Origin: an uncultured Anaeroplasmataceae bacterium
GTDB taxonomy: Bacteria; Bacillota_I; Bacilli_A; Acholeplasmatales; Anaeroplasmataceae
Reading direction: 5' to 3'
DNA: 64,000 bases
Assembly (NCBI GenBank): GCA_947629825.1
Contig: CANRFF010000001.1
Coordinates: 62,001 to 126,000, forward strand
Below, piece after piece: positions 1 to 9,900 of the stretch. The notes beneath the pieces were generated by a model. That model saw only the letters and a program-made list of their open reading frames with translations. It made no database searches and had not been told where the DNA came from. The translations under genes and the position numbers were made by a program. Each line of letters begins with the position of its first letter. Positions within the stretch are counted from its first letter, which is position 1.

Positions 1-3000
1 TTGTCGAGTTCTTTGGCTGCTTCCGATCGCATCGAAGTTGAAACCGATCGGATCCGAAATGTAGTAGACGGATATGAAAATCACATCCGGAATATAAAGA
101 TTTATCATGGAACTACCGAAGTTACCCAATGTTATGATATCATCAAACAGACGAATACCATGACGATTACCCGCCGTCCGCTTCGAATCGAACCGCAAGG
201 AGAAACGTTGACTTATGACGGGTTGGAACATTCGCTTTCTCAATATCGGTTATCAAATTCGACAACGCTGGGAAGCGGAGATGTTTTGAAAATCGAAACG
301 CCGGCTCATTGGAAAACAGGTATTTATGTGTTATCCGTTACGTCGTATTCCATCACTTATGAAAATGAAGATGTGTCTTCGAATTATGAGGTGACGTTAA
401 ATACCGGACAACTGAACATTCAGACAAGAACGATTTATCTGACTACCAAATCGGCAGAAAAAGTTTACGATAATCAACCGCTTACCTGTTATGAAGTCCA
501 ACTGGATCGTAACACGTCTTTGGCGTCTACCGACCGGTTACAGATGTCTTATTCGAATTCGATTCTCGAACCGGGAAGTACTTCCAATCTTGCGACTGCC
601 ACTATTGTTCATTCCGGGGAAAACGTCAACCATTGTTATCACATTGTGTGGAGTTACGGAAAGTTGACGATTCTCAAGCGACCGCTTTCATTACGAGCGA
701 TGTCGGCAGACAAAGAATATGACGGAACACCGCTGGAAGCGACCTCTTATGAAGTGGTCGGAGCCTATGACGTTCTTTTGGGACATACGTTATTGGTAAC
801 GGTTGCGGGAAGTATTACCGATTACGGAACGAGTCCGAACCGGATTGTTTCTCATCAAATTGTCGATGAAAATCATAAAGATGTATCCGAAAATTATAAA
901 GTTGAATATCTGGAAGGCATTTTGAAAATCAGTCAGAGAACCATTCTTGTCCAAACGGGAACGGAAGAATGGGAATATGACGATCAGGCGCATTCCAATG
1001 AAGTGATTTCCGCAGATCGTTTGGTGGAAGGACATCAGTTGAAAATTCAAACCAAAGAAACGATTACGGAAGTGGGAAATAAAGCCAATGAGATTACGGT
1101 AAAAGTGATCGCAGGGACACAAGATGTAACGAACAATTATTCCATTCGTTATGATTACGGAAATCTATCGGTGACTCCGAGAAAGATGACGGTGACGACT
1201 CCTACTCATACCTGGATCTATCAATCTTACGATTTTTCCGATCCCGAAATCGAAACAGATCGTTTGATATCGACTCATACGACGAAAATTTCTTCTTATC
1301 CGACCATTCGTCATGTCGGAAGTATTTCCAATAATGTTTTGGTTGAGATTATGAAAGACGGAGTTTCCGTCACAAAAAATTATGAGATTACCTATGTATA
1401 TGGAACGTTGTCGATTACACCGCAACGGTTGGAGTTGGAGATTCTCGACAAAGTCAAAGAATATGACGGAGAAGAATTGACTTCCGATGAATATTCGGTT
1501 TCGGGATTACAAGGGGCGGATCGGATTGTGGTTTTGACCACGACCGGTCGTGTTACTTATGTTCATGAAGGATTTGTGGAAAATGGTTTGAATTCGCTTC
1601 AAATTCTCGATGAATTCGGAACGGATGTGGTAAAAGATTATGAAGTAGTGGTTCAAAAAGGAACGTTGTCGATTACGCCGAGACCTTTGGTTGTGAAACC
1701 GCTCGATTTGGAAAAGATTTATGATTCCACTCCTTTGGTACATAAATCTTCGGATTTTGAGACGATTCGCTCGACCTCGTTGGTTTTGAAAGATTACGGA
1801 CAAATGAGTACCGCCAATCGTTCGGTAACAAATGTTTGGGACGGAATTGTGCAAAATCAGATTACGGAATTCAAAATCTTCAATGAAAACGGCTTGGATA
1901 TTACTTCAAGTTATGAAATTACCTATGAAACGGGAACGTTGAAAATCAATCCGAGACCGATTTTAATCGAGACCGGAAGTTACGATGAAATTTATGACGG
2001 GGAAACCCATCGGGCCGATACTTATCAGGTACTGGACAGAACGGATTTTTATCCGTTGGTTTCCGGACAGACGATTGTCGTCATCAGTGATTGGGAAACC
2101 GTGAAAGACGCCTTGGAAAACAATAAGGAAAACAAAATTGAAATCGAAATTTATCAAGGTGATTTCGAAGTCACGGGCAATTATCTGATTTCTTGGGAAT
2201 ACGGATATTTGATGGTACATCGTCGTCCGATTACGATTGTCTCCGATGACGGAGAAAAAGTATATGATGACGAATGGTTCCAAGTCGATTCTTATCGGGA
2301 TATCGGCGAATACCGAATTCTTGAAAAGCATCGGGCGGAAGTCGAATCCATTTCGGTAAGAGATGCGGATGTCTATGAAAACAGACTGACACTCACTTTG
2401 TATGAAGGGACGGAAGATGTTACCGCAAATTATGAGATTATCTATATTTACGGAACATTGACGATTTTGAAACGAGCGATTGTTGTTCAAACGGGATCGG
2501 ATGAGCTTACTTATGATGGAAATTCTCATCGAATTACGGATTTTGAAGTGGTGGCGACCGAAGATACGTATCTTTTGGTTTCCGGCCATACGTTTGAAAT
2601 TGTGGATTCGACGAATGAATGGTTCGTGGGAAGTTATGAAAATCAAATTTACAGTTTTGAAATTCACACATCGGACAACCGGACGGTTTCAAAAAATTAT
2701 GAAGTAAGTTATCAAACCGGAACGTTGACGATTTTAAAACGAACCATAAAATTCCATTTGAATGACGTAGTGGCCATGTATGACGGAACAGAACATACCT
2801 GCGAACAAGGTTATTCGGTGGAAAATATGGCGTCATCGGATATGATTATGAATGTTAAATTTGCCGGAAGTGCCAAATACGTAAGCGACGGGATTGTGAA
2901 ATGTTCGATTGAAAGTATTTTGATTTTAAATATGAATCAGGGATGGAAGTCCTCACTGGATTGTTATGAACTGGAGGTGGCGGAAGGCTCGGTTCAGATT

Positions 3001-4368
3001 ATGCCTCGACCGGTAACGGTTCAGTTAACGGATGAGACGAAAGAATATGACGGTACTCCGCTGACTTCGAATCGATATCAGATTCCTACCGGTTCCAAAT
3101 CTTTTGTTGACGGCGATATCTTTACGATTTTGGAAACTTCCGGAAGTATTACGGAAGTCGGACGGACGGGAAATACCATTTTGTCTTATACGATTGTCGA
3201 TCGGGACGGGATCGATCGTGCGGAAAATTATACACTGTCCTTTGTCGACGGAAATCTGGAAGTATGTCAAAGACAGTTGCGTCTTCAGAGTGTCAGTGCC
3301 GAAAAAGAATATGATCGAACGGAATTGTACGCCCCGACGGTCGACCATTTCAATTTACTGGAAGGGCATACCATCGAATATGAAACGGATTCGTTTCCGA
3401 CGCTTTCGGAAATCAAGTCCATCGAGAATACTTTTGACTATCGCAACCTGCACATTTACGATGAAAATCATCGGGAAGTTACGGATTGTTATGTGGTTGA
3501 AACCGAATACGGAACCCTGACCATTCAAAAGCGGAAATTGGTAGTTGAAAGTTTGTCGGCGGAAAAAGAATTCGACGGACTTCCGTTAACGAAAAACGAG
3601 TATCGGATTTCTCGGGGAAGTTTACTGGACGGTGATGAAATTTCGGTGGAATTTGATGATAATGCGTTCTGTACTTATGTGGGAACCAAAGAAAACTTGT
3701 TTGACTGTGCTTATGATGAAAAGCATTATGAAGTCTTGAAAAAATTCGGATCTTTGACGATTACGAAATATCAGTTGAAACTTCGCGGAAAGACCTTCGT
3801 AAAAGAATATGACGGAAACGGATATCAAAAAGAAAACTATACGATAATGGATCCGAGATGGGATACCCGTCCGGAATCGTTATCGGAGTATCAGGTTGTT
3901 TTATCTTATCAAATTGTTGCGGAAAGCGGTCGGATTTATACCGCTGAAGAGGCATTGACACTTCCGGATATCTATCGGATCATCATTACGGCGACGGTTC
4001 GCCTGCAAAACGGGAATACCCAGATCGATGGCGAAAAAGTCGCAGATCAATTTGAAGTTTCGGAAGGAACGGCTCAGATTACCATTAAAAAACGTTCGCT
4101 TTATGTGGCCGGCCCAAGTAAACTCGATAAAATGAATGATTGGTATAATAAAAACGGATTGTCTTGTTCTTCGGAAACGGATGAAGTGGAAATCATTTAC
4201 GGATCGTTACTTTCCACTCATCAAATGCAAGTAACTTATACCTCGGTTTTATATCATATCGGTTCTGTACAAAATAAATTCAGTGTTGTCATTTTGAATG
4301 ATTCTTCGGAAGATGTAACGGAGTATTATAATATCACATATAGTTATGGCACACTTCAATTAACGTAG
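1..4368 (+). CDS. MBG/YDG-repeat giant surface protein (5' partial)
   Basis: Long extracellular-type repeat protein whose 5' end lies outside the window: the frame is open from base 1 and the first repeat is incomplete, so the TTG at base 1 is not accepted as a start. About sixteen tandem modules of 80-100 residues follow one another. Each opens with a K/x-x-YDG-x-x-L motif (first at residue about 72) and closes with N-Y-x-I/V-x-Y-x-x-G-T-L-x-I-x-x-R. This matches the MBG/YDG family of immunoglobulin-like repeats of bacterial adhesins. The protein ends on the last repeat strand with no LPXTG, no membrane helix and no wall-binding domain, so anchoring must come from the missing N-terminus or from partners. 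It is first of four closely spaced genes; the next Shine-Dalgarno begins right after its stop. An adhesive or structural surface role is inferred. Confidence 0.85.
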   Translation: MSSSLAASDRIEVETDRIRNVVDGYENHIRNIKIYHGTTEVTQCYDIIKQTNTMTITRRPLRIEPQGETLTYDGLEHSLSQYRLSNSTTLGSGDVLKIETPAHWKTGIYVLSVTSYSITYENEDVSSNYEVTLNTGQLNIQTRTIYLTTKSAEKVYDNQPLTCYEVQLDRNTSLASTDRLQMSYSNSILEPGSTSNLATATIVHSGENVNHCYHIVWSYGKLTILKRPLSLRAMSADKEYDGTPLEATSYEVVGAYDVLLGHTLLVTVAGSITDYGTSPNRIVSHQIVDENHKDVSENYKVEYLEGILKISQRTILVQTGTEEWEYDDQAHSNEVISADRLVEGHQLKIQTKETITEVGNKANEITVKVIAGTQDVTNNYSIRYDYGNLSVTPRKMTVTTPTHTWIYQSYDFSDPEIETDRLISTHTTKISSYPTIRHVGSISNNVLVEIMKDGVSVTKNYEITYVYGTLSITPQRLELEILDKVKEYDGEELTSDEYSVSGLQGADRIVVLTTTGRVTYVHEGFVENGLNSLQILDEFGTDVVKDYEVVVQKGTLSITPRPLVVKPLDLEKIYDSTPLVHKSSDFETIRSTSLVLKDYGQMSTANRSVTNVWDGIVQNQITEFKIFNENGLDITSSYEITYETGTLKINPRPILIETGSYDEIYDGETHRADTYQVLDRTDFYPLVSGQTIVVISDWETVKDALENNKENKIEIEIYQGDFEVTGNYLISWEYGYLMVHRRPITIVSDDGEKVYDDEWFQVDSYRDIGEYRILEKHRAEVESISVRDADVYENRLTLTLYEGTEDVTANYEIIYIYGTLTILKRAIVVQTGSDELTYDGNSHRITDFEVVATEDTYLLVSGHTFEIVDSTNEWFVGSYENQIYSFEIHTSDNRTVSKNYEVSYQTGTLTILKRTIKFHLNDVVAMYDGTEHTCEQGYSVENMASSDMIMNVKFAGSAKYVSDGIVKCSIESILILNMNQGWKSSLDCYELEVAEGSVQIMPRPVTVQLTDETKEYDGTPLTSNRYQIPTGSKSFVDGDIFTILETSGSITEVGRTGNTILSYTIVDRDGIDRAENYTLSFVDGNLEVCQRQLRLQSVSAEKEYDRTELYAPTVDHFNLLEGHTIEYETDSFPTLSEIKSIENTFDYRNLHIYDENHREVTDCYVVETEYGTLTIQKRKLVVESLSAEKEFDGLPLTKNEYRISRGSLLDGDEISVEFDDNAFCTYVGTKENLFDCAYDEKHYEVLKKFGSLTITKYQLKLRGKTFVKEYDGNGYQKENYTIMDPRWDTRPESLSEYQVVLSYQIVAESGRIYTAEEALTLPDIYRIIITATVRLQNGNTQIDGEKVADQFEVSEGTAQITIKKRSLYVAGPSKLDKMNDWYNKNGLSCSSETDEVEIIYGSLLSTHQMQVTYTSVLYHIGSVQNKFSVVILNDSSEDVTEYYNITYSYGTLQLT

Positions 4369-4384
4369 TAAAGGAGAGAAGAAA

Positions 4385-6226
4385 ATGAATCAAGGATTTT
4401 CATATTATTTCAAGAAGGGAATTTCGGTATCCCGACAAACTTATCAAAAGAAGGAGAATTACATCAAATTTTATCTTCTTTATCTGGCTTCATTGATCGG
4501 AAAGTTGCTTCTGTTTTGGTATCCTGTTTGTGCTGCCTCCGATGTCCGAATGGCCAAAATGGCTCAAAAATGTCGTCGGTTATGGATTTTTAACGCTTAT
4601 CAAAGTTCCAATCACGGAAAACAAATCGGAACGGGATTTTTGGTATTTCTGATCAGAGCGTTCTTATTTCTGGCAGGAGTGGTGTTCTTCGGCGGATTGA
4701 CCTATTTATTGTTGAATTTGGGATATCTGTTGGCCTCTGCCGGCTTACAGGATGAAAAAATGATCGGGTTGATTTCATTAGGAGTCGGGCTTCCGGGAGC
4801 GATATTGTTCTTGGTATTTGTTCTCTATTTCGTTTTGACTTTTGCGGGAAGTTCTTATATTCTGGATACCAACGGAAATCTCGGAGCCTCCCATGTGTTA
4901 TATAATTCCACGGAGGGATTTAAACAAAACGGGAAAAGAACGTTATTCTGCTTGGCACTGGTTTTCTTACTCTTTCATGTGGCCTATTTTGCGGCAACAT
5001 ACGGAATGATGTATGGAATCATAAAAGGTTTCCCACTGTTCAATCTGGGACTTTCGGAAGAACTGTTGAAAGTCATTGCGCAGGTTGTCGGAATTGCGAT
5101 GATGTTGGGATATTTATTTGTATTTCCGATTTTGGTTTTGGCTTATCGTGTTTCGAAATTCAATTTGTGTCAAGACATTGTTTCTTGTGAACTTCCGAAA
5201 TATGATTTGGAAGAATTCTATGAAGTCGAAACGACTCCTTCGGTAAAGAAGAAAAAATCCGCTCATCAGGTCAAAGCCCAAAATAAGAAAGATTTGTTGT
5301 TGTCATTGTTTACCAATCCGGAAGTATCGAAAGGTCCATCAAAACTCAAAGCGGAAGAACTTCCGAAACAACCGACCGAAACCGGTTTTGATTTGTTTGA
5401 AGATCAAGAACTTCCTCCTGCAGAACCGGTAGAAGATACGGATCCGCTTTCTTCAAAAGCTCCGTCAAGCGAATCTATGAAAACTTTGGAAGAAGAACCA
5501 TCAATCGAAGAACAAGAAGAACGGTTGGAAGAAACACCTGTAGAGGAACCAAAAGAAGAAATTCCTGCGAAAGAGGCAGTTGAAGAACCAAAAGAAGAAA
5601 CTTCTGCAGAAGAAACAGTGGAAGAACCAAAAGAAGAAACTTCTGCAGAAGAAACAGTTGAAGAACCAAAAGAAGAAATTCCTGTGGGAGAACCGGTTGA
5701 AGAAGAGCCGAAAGAAGAAAACCCTGACGATACGACTTCATCATCGGATTCGACTTTGCAAGATACCCAAGAGTTATCGAAAGCGGAAGAAGATTTGGAT
5801 AAAACCAATGAGGCCGATTCCACAAAAACGTCTGTAGATGAGGTTTCGCAAGAACCGAACCCGACGGAAGAAACGGTTCCCGAACCGACTCCTGTGAAAA
5901 AACCAACGACCAAGCCGGTGAAAACGGCATCGAAGCCGACCGGTACTAAATCGACCGTAAGCAAGACGACTACGTCGAAAGGTACTGTCAAAACAACGGG
6001 AAGTAAGAGTTCTTCCGCCAAAAAAGAACCCTCGACAACCCGTTTGACGAAAGCAAGTTCCAAGTCGGTTACCACAACCAAAACGGTGAAATCGAAGCCG
6101 ACCGGTACCAAATCGACCGTAAGTAAAACGACTGCGACGAAGAGTACCGCCAAAACAACGGGGAATGCAAAAACTTCCGCCGGGAAAAAGACCACTTCCG
6201 GAAGCACCAAAACAACCAAATCGTAA
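4385..6226 (+). CDS. Multi-pass membrane protein with acidic and Lys/Thr-rich repetitive tail
   Basis: Unrecognised 613-residue protein. Residues 1-260 hold about five hydrophobic segments (roughly 30-48, 84-117, 128-154, 186-211, 230-254), an arrangement that recalls the DUF975-type membrane proteins, though I cannot confirm that. From residue 275 the chain is low-complexity: a Glu/Pro-rich acidic part with 13-residue repeats (VEEPKEE...), then a basic Lys/Thr/Ser/Ala part with two copies of a KPTGTKSTVSKTT motif, resembling histone-H1-like tails. The start ATG has a good AAAGGAG site 7-10 bases upstream. It sits between two surface-protein genes, so it may be a membrane organiser for them, which is inference. 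The opposite-charge tail could bind polymers such as teichoic acids or nucleic acid; nothing in the sequence decides this. Confidence 0.7.
   Translation: MNQGFSYYFKKGISVSRQTYQKKENYIKFYLLYLASLIGKLLLFWYPVCAASDVRMAKMAQKCRRLWIFNAYQSSNHGKQIGTGFLVFLIRAFLFLAGVVFFGGLTYLLLNLGYLLASAGLQDEKMIGLISLGVGLPGAILFLVFVLYFVLTFAGSSYILDTNGNLGASHVLYNSTEGFKQNGKRTLFCLALVFLLFHVAYFAATYGMMYGIIKGFPLFNLGLSEELLKVIAQVVGIAMMLGYLFVFPILVLAYRVSKFNLCQDIVSCELPKYDLEEFYEVETTPSVKKKKSAHQVKAQNKKDLLLSLFTNPEVSKGPSKLKAEELPKQPTETGFDLFEDQELPPAEPVEDTDPLSSKAPSSESMKTLEEEPSIEEQEERLEETPVEEPKEEIPAKEAVEEPKEETSAEETVEEPKEETSAEETVEEPKEEIPVGEPVEEEPKEENPDDTTSSSDSTLQDTQELSKAEEDLDKTNEADSTKTSVDEVSQEPNPTEETVPEPTPVKKPTTKPVKTASKPTGTKSTVSKTTTSKGTVKTTGSKSSSAKKEPSTTRLTKASSKSVTTTKTVKSKPTGTKSTVSKTTATKSTAKTTGNAKTSAGKKTTSGSTKTTKS
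5540..5725 (+). repeat. 39-bp in-frame tandem repeat
   Basis: Four full and one degenerate copy of a 39-base unit (5540, 5579, 5618, 5657, 5696) encode VEEPKEE-[TI]-[SP]-x-x-E-x. Copies two and three are almost identical at DNA level, so copy number is likely to vary between strains. The repeats lie inside the acidic tail of the membrane protein and keep frame. Confidence 0.85.
5933..6162 (+). repeat. Two spaced ~68-bp direct repeats
   Basis: Bases 5933-6000 and 6095-6162 are near-identical and encode the K-P-T-G-T-K-S-T-V-S-K-T-T motif plus the following T-x-K-x-T-x-K-T-T-G. The offset is 162 bases, so an in-frame deletion or duplication by recombination is possible. Confidence 0.75.
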
Positions 6227-6237
6227 GTAGGTGATCG

Positions 6238-6951
6238 ATGATGTTATTATTTTACAGAATTTTCGCTGTCGTCGCATTACTGGGGATCGTGGTGATTCTG
6301 GGTGTGTTGATTCGTTTTAAATTTCTGAGAACCGAATATCTTTATCATTATCAAAGAGATCACATCCTACGGACGTACAAAGTCAAAAAGAATGTTTTCG
6401 ATATGGTTTATCGGACGAAAAATGAGACGGGGCAATATATTCCGGAATATATCTTGAGCAAGAATAAGAAAAAGAAATATTTTATTTGCAATTATGCCGA
6501 ACAATATCAGGAGATTTCTTTCTTTCTCTATACCTTCGATTCTCAACTGCGGATGAAGAAAATCATGAAAATCAAAGAAAAGAACAATGCGTTGACTTCG
6601 AAAATGATTCGTCTTCCCAAAAAATGCAATTCCGTCAATATTCTGATTCATACCGTAGACGGACTTTGTATCAATAAATTTGCGATTCGCAGAGTACCGC
6701 GTCGTCGGATTTTTATGTTTTCGCTTTTGTGGGGACTGATCGTATTTTGTCTGTTGTTTGCGCTTCGGCATGCGATTGTCGAATATTTCGGAAGCGTACA
6801 AAAAGAAATCTTTTTCAATAGTATGGAAGGATATTGGTCGTTATTGGCCTGTCTTGCCGTTGCGGTTTTGGTATGGCTTTCTTTTATGGTGATTTTGTTC
6901 TTTAAAAACAAATATATTTTCAAGAAAAGAGGTGCAAAATATGAATTCTGA
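6238..6951 (+). CDS. Small membrane protein with central beta-rich domain
   Basis: Unrecognised 237-residue protein. One membrane helix at residues about 4-26, a hydrophilic beta-rich middle (about 30-150), and two helices near the C-terminus (about 157-180 and 198-225). Its stop overlaps the start of the next gene, and it follows the previous gene by 11 bases with a GTAGGTGA site, so the cluster is translated as an operon. The middle domain contains a stretch (F-x-L-x-x-x-D followed about 30 residues later by C-x-S-[VI]) that has a counterpart in the cytoplasmic part of the downstream BspA-type protein, suggesting a related fold. Role unknown; probably a partner of the two surface proteins. 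Confidence 0.65.
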   Translation: MMLLFYRIFAVVALLGIVVILGVLIRFKFLRTEYLYHYQRDHILRTYKVKKNVFDMVYRTKNETGQYIPEYILSKNKKKKYFICNYAEQYQEISFFLYTFDSQLRMKKIMKIKEKNNALTSKMIRLPKKCNSVNILIHTVDGLCINKFAIRRVPRRRIFMFSLLWGLIVFCLLFALRHAIVEYFGSVQKEIFFNSMEGYWSLLACLAVAVLVWLSFMVILFFKNKYIFKKRGAKYEF

Positions 6952-9900
6952 GACATTGAATCGTTTTTCCTATCACAATGTTTTATCCAAAGAAGTCTCT
7001 TTGAAAGAATATCTCTTTTCTTATAACGCCAAAACAATGGAAAAATATGTTTTGTTTCAATTTCATAATGCGACCGATCGGGAAGTAACGTCTTTGAATT
7101 TCGATTTGGTTCAACTGGATCGGAATCAAAAAGAAATGCAAGTAGTTCCGGTGTCTTTTCAAGCATTGGGCCAAAATCAAAAGTCGGACTTTGTTCCTCC
7201 TTTCAAAATTCAGATCGATGCGTCTTGTCAGTCGATTGAACTTCGCCATTTTTCTTTTGAATTGGCAGAACCTTTGGTGGCGGAACCGGTAAAAAAATCC
7301 AAGTTTTCCAAAAAGAAAATGAATAAAATTCATAAAATCCGGTTTCTTCCGATTTTGTTGTTTCTTTTGATTTTGTTGGCCGGTTTGGGATACACGATGT
7401 ATGCGTATTTGCAGAAGTACCAGACGGAACACACACAGTTTACGGATGCCGATTTCATTTACAACAAAGAGAGCGATTCCGAAGAAGTTTCGATTGTGAA
7501 ATATCAGCGAAACGAAAAGAAAGTAACCATTCCTAAGGAAATTTACGGGTATCCGATTACCGCCATTGAAGAAGAAGCCTTTTTGGGAAAACAAGTGACT
7601 TCCGTCGTAGCAGAATCGAAAGTTCTCGAAATCGGCGACCGAGCGTTTTCCTCATGCAGCGGTTTGAAAAGTTTTACCGGAAATACGGTTTGGCGGATTG
7701 GGGAAGAGGCATTTAACGGTTGTACGAATTTAACGGAACTCGATGTGGATTCGATCGATGAAATCGGATCGGAAGCTTTTGAAAATTGTGTTTCGCTGAC
7801 GACTTTTTCCTCCTCTACGGTTCAACAAATCGGAGACGGGGCGTTTCGCGGTTGTACGAGTCTTACGGAAATTTCGGTGCCGAATGCGGTTGTCGGAGCG
7901 GGGACTTTGGCGGATACGCCTACGCTAAGTAGTGTGAATATTTCAACGGGAAATGTCAAATTTTTCGGAGACATTTTCGATTGTCAGAATACTGCTTTGC
8001 CTGAAACATTACGGGAAGTTGTTTTGAATGCGGATCGGATTTCGAAATCGTTTTTTGCCGAATTGCAGGATTACTCTCTTTTCCGACTATTGAATAAAAA
8101 TGTGAAATTCGAATATCCGGCATTTGAAAATGCGACATTTGACGGATATGAAGATACGGGAACGTATGAAATGATTGATGGTCAGGCGATTTCTTGGATT
8201 CCTTCGGAAATTGTGGTGATTTCGGCGGATACGAAAATCAAATCTTTATCTGTGAATGTTTTTGCGTTGACGAATTGTCGGGAAATCCAGATTGATGCCC
8301 CTCTTTCTTTGCCGGAAGGAATTTTTGCCGACTGTGAAAATTTGGAGTCGGTGGTTTTATCCGAGCGTGTTTCTTTGGGAACATCTTGTTTGGCAGATAC
8401 GGTTTTAAAGGAATTGTATCTGCCGAAATCGGGAGGAAATTTCAAAGATTACTTGAAAGACGGAACGATTCAAAAGTTGTATCTGACCGGAACGGGAAGT
8501 TTGTCCCCGTATTATTTCGAAGGATGTAACATAGAAGAGTTGACGATTTCCGATGATATTCGGTTGAACGCTTCTTGTCTGGCTTCCATTTCGGGACTTG
8601 AGAAACTGACGATTTCCAATGTCGGCGGTTTGAACGGTTTTGGATCTTTTCCGGATTTGAAAGAAGTGACGTTGGTTTTGAATCCTTTGAAAACATCGAT
8701 TGATTCTTTGGCTTTTCATTCCCTTCCGAAGTTGGTGAAAATCAATTTACCGGAAAATGTGACATCGATCGGGTCTTATGCCTTTTCCGACTTGGAATCT
8801 CTTCAAGAATTGCCGAGTTTTAAAAATGTAAGAATTGCTTCCCCGATCGTATCGCAATGTCCGTCATTGGCTCGATTGGAATTGCAAGTGACTCACCCGA
8901 TCACCGGTTCGGTCATCGGCGAAGGTTGTCAAAGGTTGGGATTTTTGAAAATCACGACGGCATATCAACTGTTACCGATGGATCAGTTGGATTTGTCGAT
9001 AACGGCATTGACGCATCTTTCGATTGATTTCAGCGGAACGCTTTTTAATACGAAAGGATTTTTAAAAGGCTGTGACCATCTGGAATATTTGGAGATGCCT
9101 TTTGTAAACCAAGGAATATTAGGGGATTTGTTTTCCTCGCAATCGGTTGAAAAAGAAGATCAGTTGTATGTGGTTCCGTCCACTTTAAAAACCGTTGTCA
9201 TCAATCGTCATGGCAATGTTTTCCAAGTGGCTTCCGGTTATTTTTACGGGCTTCTGCAACTCGATGCGATTGATATTGTTTCATCTAACATTACCACGAT
9301 TGAAACCGATGCGGTTACCAACTGTTCGAATCTGAAAAATCTTTTTATTCCGGCGATATCCGTTCATAATTATATCGATGGTATTAACCGGACTTCCTTT
9401 GACGGTAGTTTAAATGTATTATATGCTTCAACGGCTTGTATTTTCGGCAATTCTCAAGTAAGAAGTTATGATTACGTCAATCGGAATAACTCTTATGTGA
9501 TTTCCTATGCGACGGATTCCTCCACGGAACGAATTTCGGTTGTTTCGCCGTTTTTATATGCAGTGGAACGGTTTTTACCGGTTACGGAAACGCCTGTAAA
9601 TGTTACGGTTGTTCCTTCTTCGGATTCGGAAGTGATCGGTTCTTATTTCTCGTATATGGGTGGTTCTGTTGAAGCAAAGATGTATCCAAGAAATATTACG
9701 GCTGATCTTTATGAAGAAAAAGAAACGTCGCTCGCCTATGAAAATTGGGACGGAACGTATGTTTCGGCCTCTTCCGATATCGTTCCCCGCGGAAAAGAAC
9801 GGGAAGGATATGCTTTTCTTTACTGGGAATTCAACGGATCGTTATTTGATTTCACCGAAACCGTGACGGAACCGAAAACACTGACGGCCAGATATGAGGC

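Noticed and set aside
1963-2667. 234-codon minus-strand open frame within the MBG-repeat gene
   Set aside because: Shadow of a long repetitive coding frame, with no start context or recognisable motif.
5540-5725. CRISPR-like tandem repeat
   Set aside because: Units are contiguous, in frame and coding, with no unique spacers and no cas genes nearby.
5404-6219. Long minus-strand open frame opposite the repetitive tail gene
   Set aside because: It is the mirror of the Glu/Lys/Thr repeats, consists of Ser/Val/Phe low complexity, and has no ribosome site; the plus-strand gene has good context.
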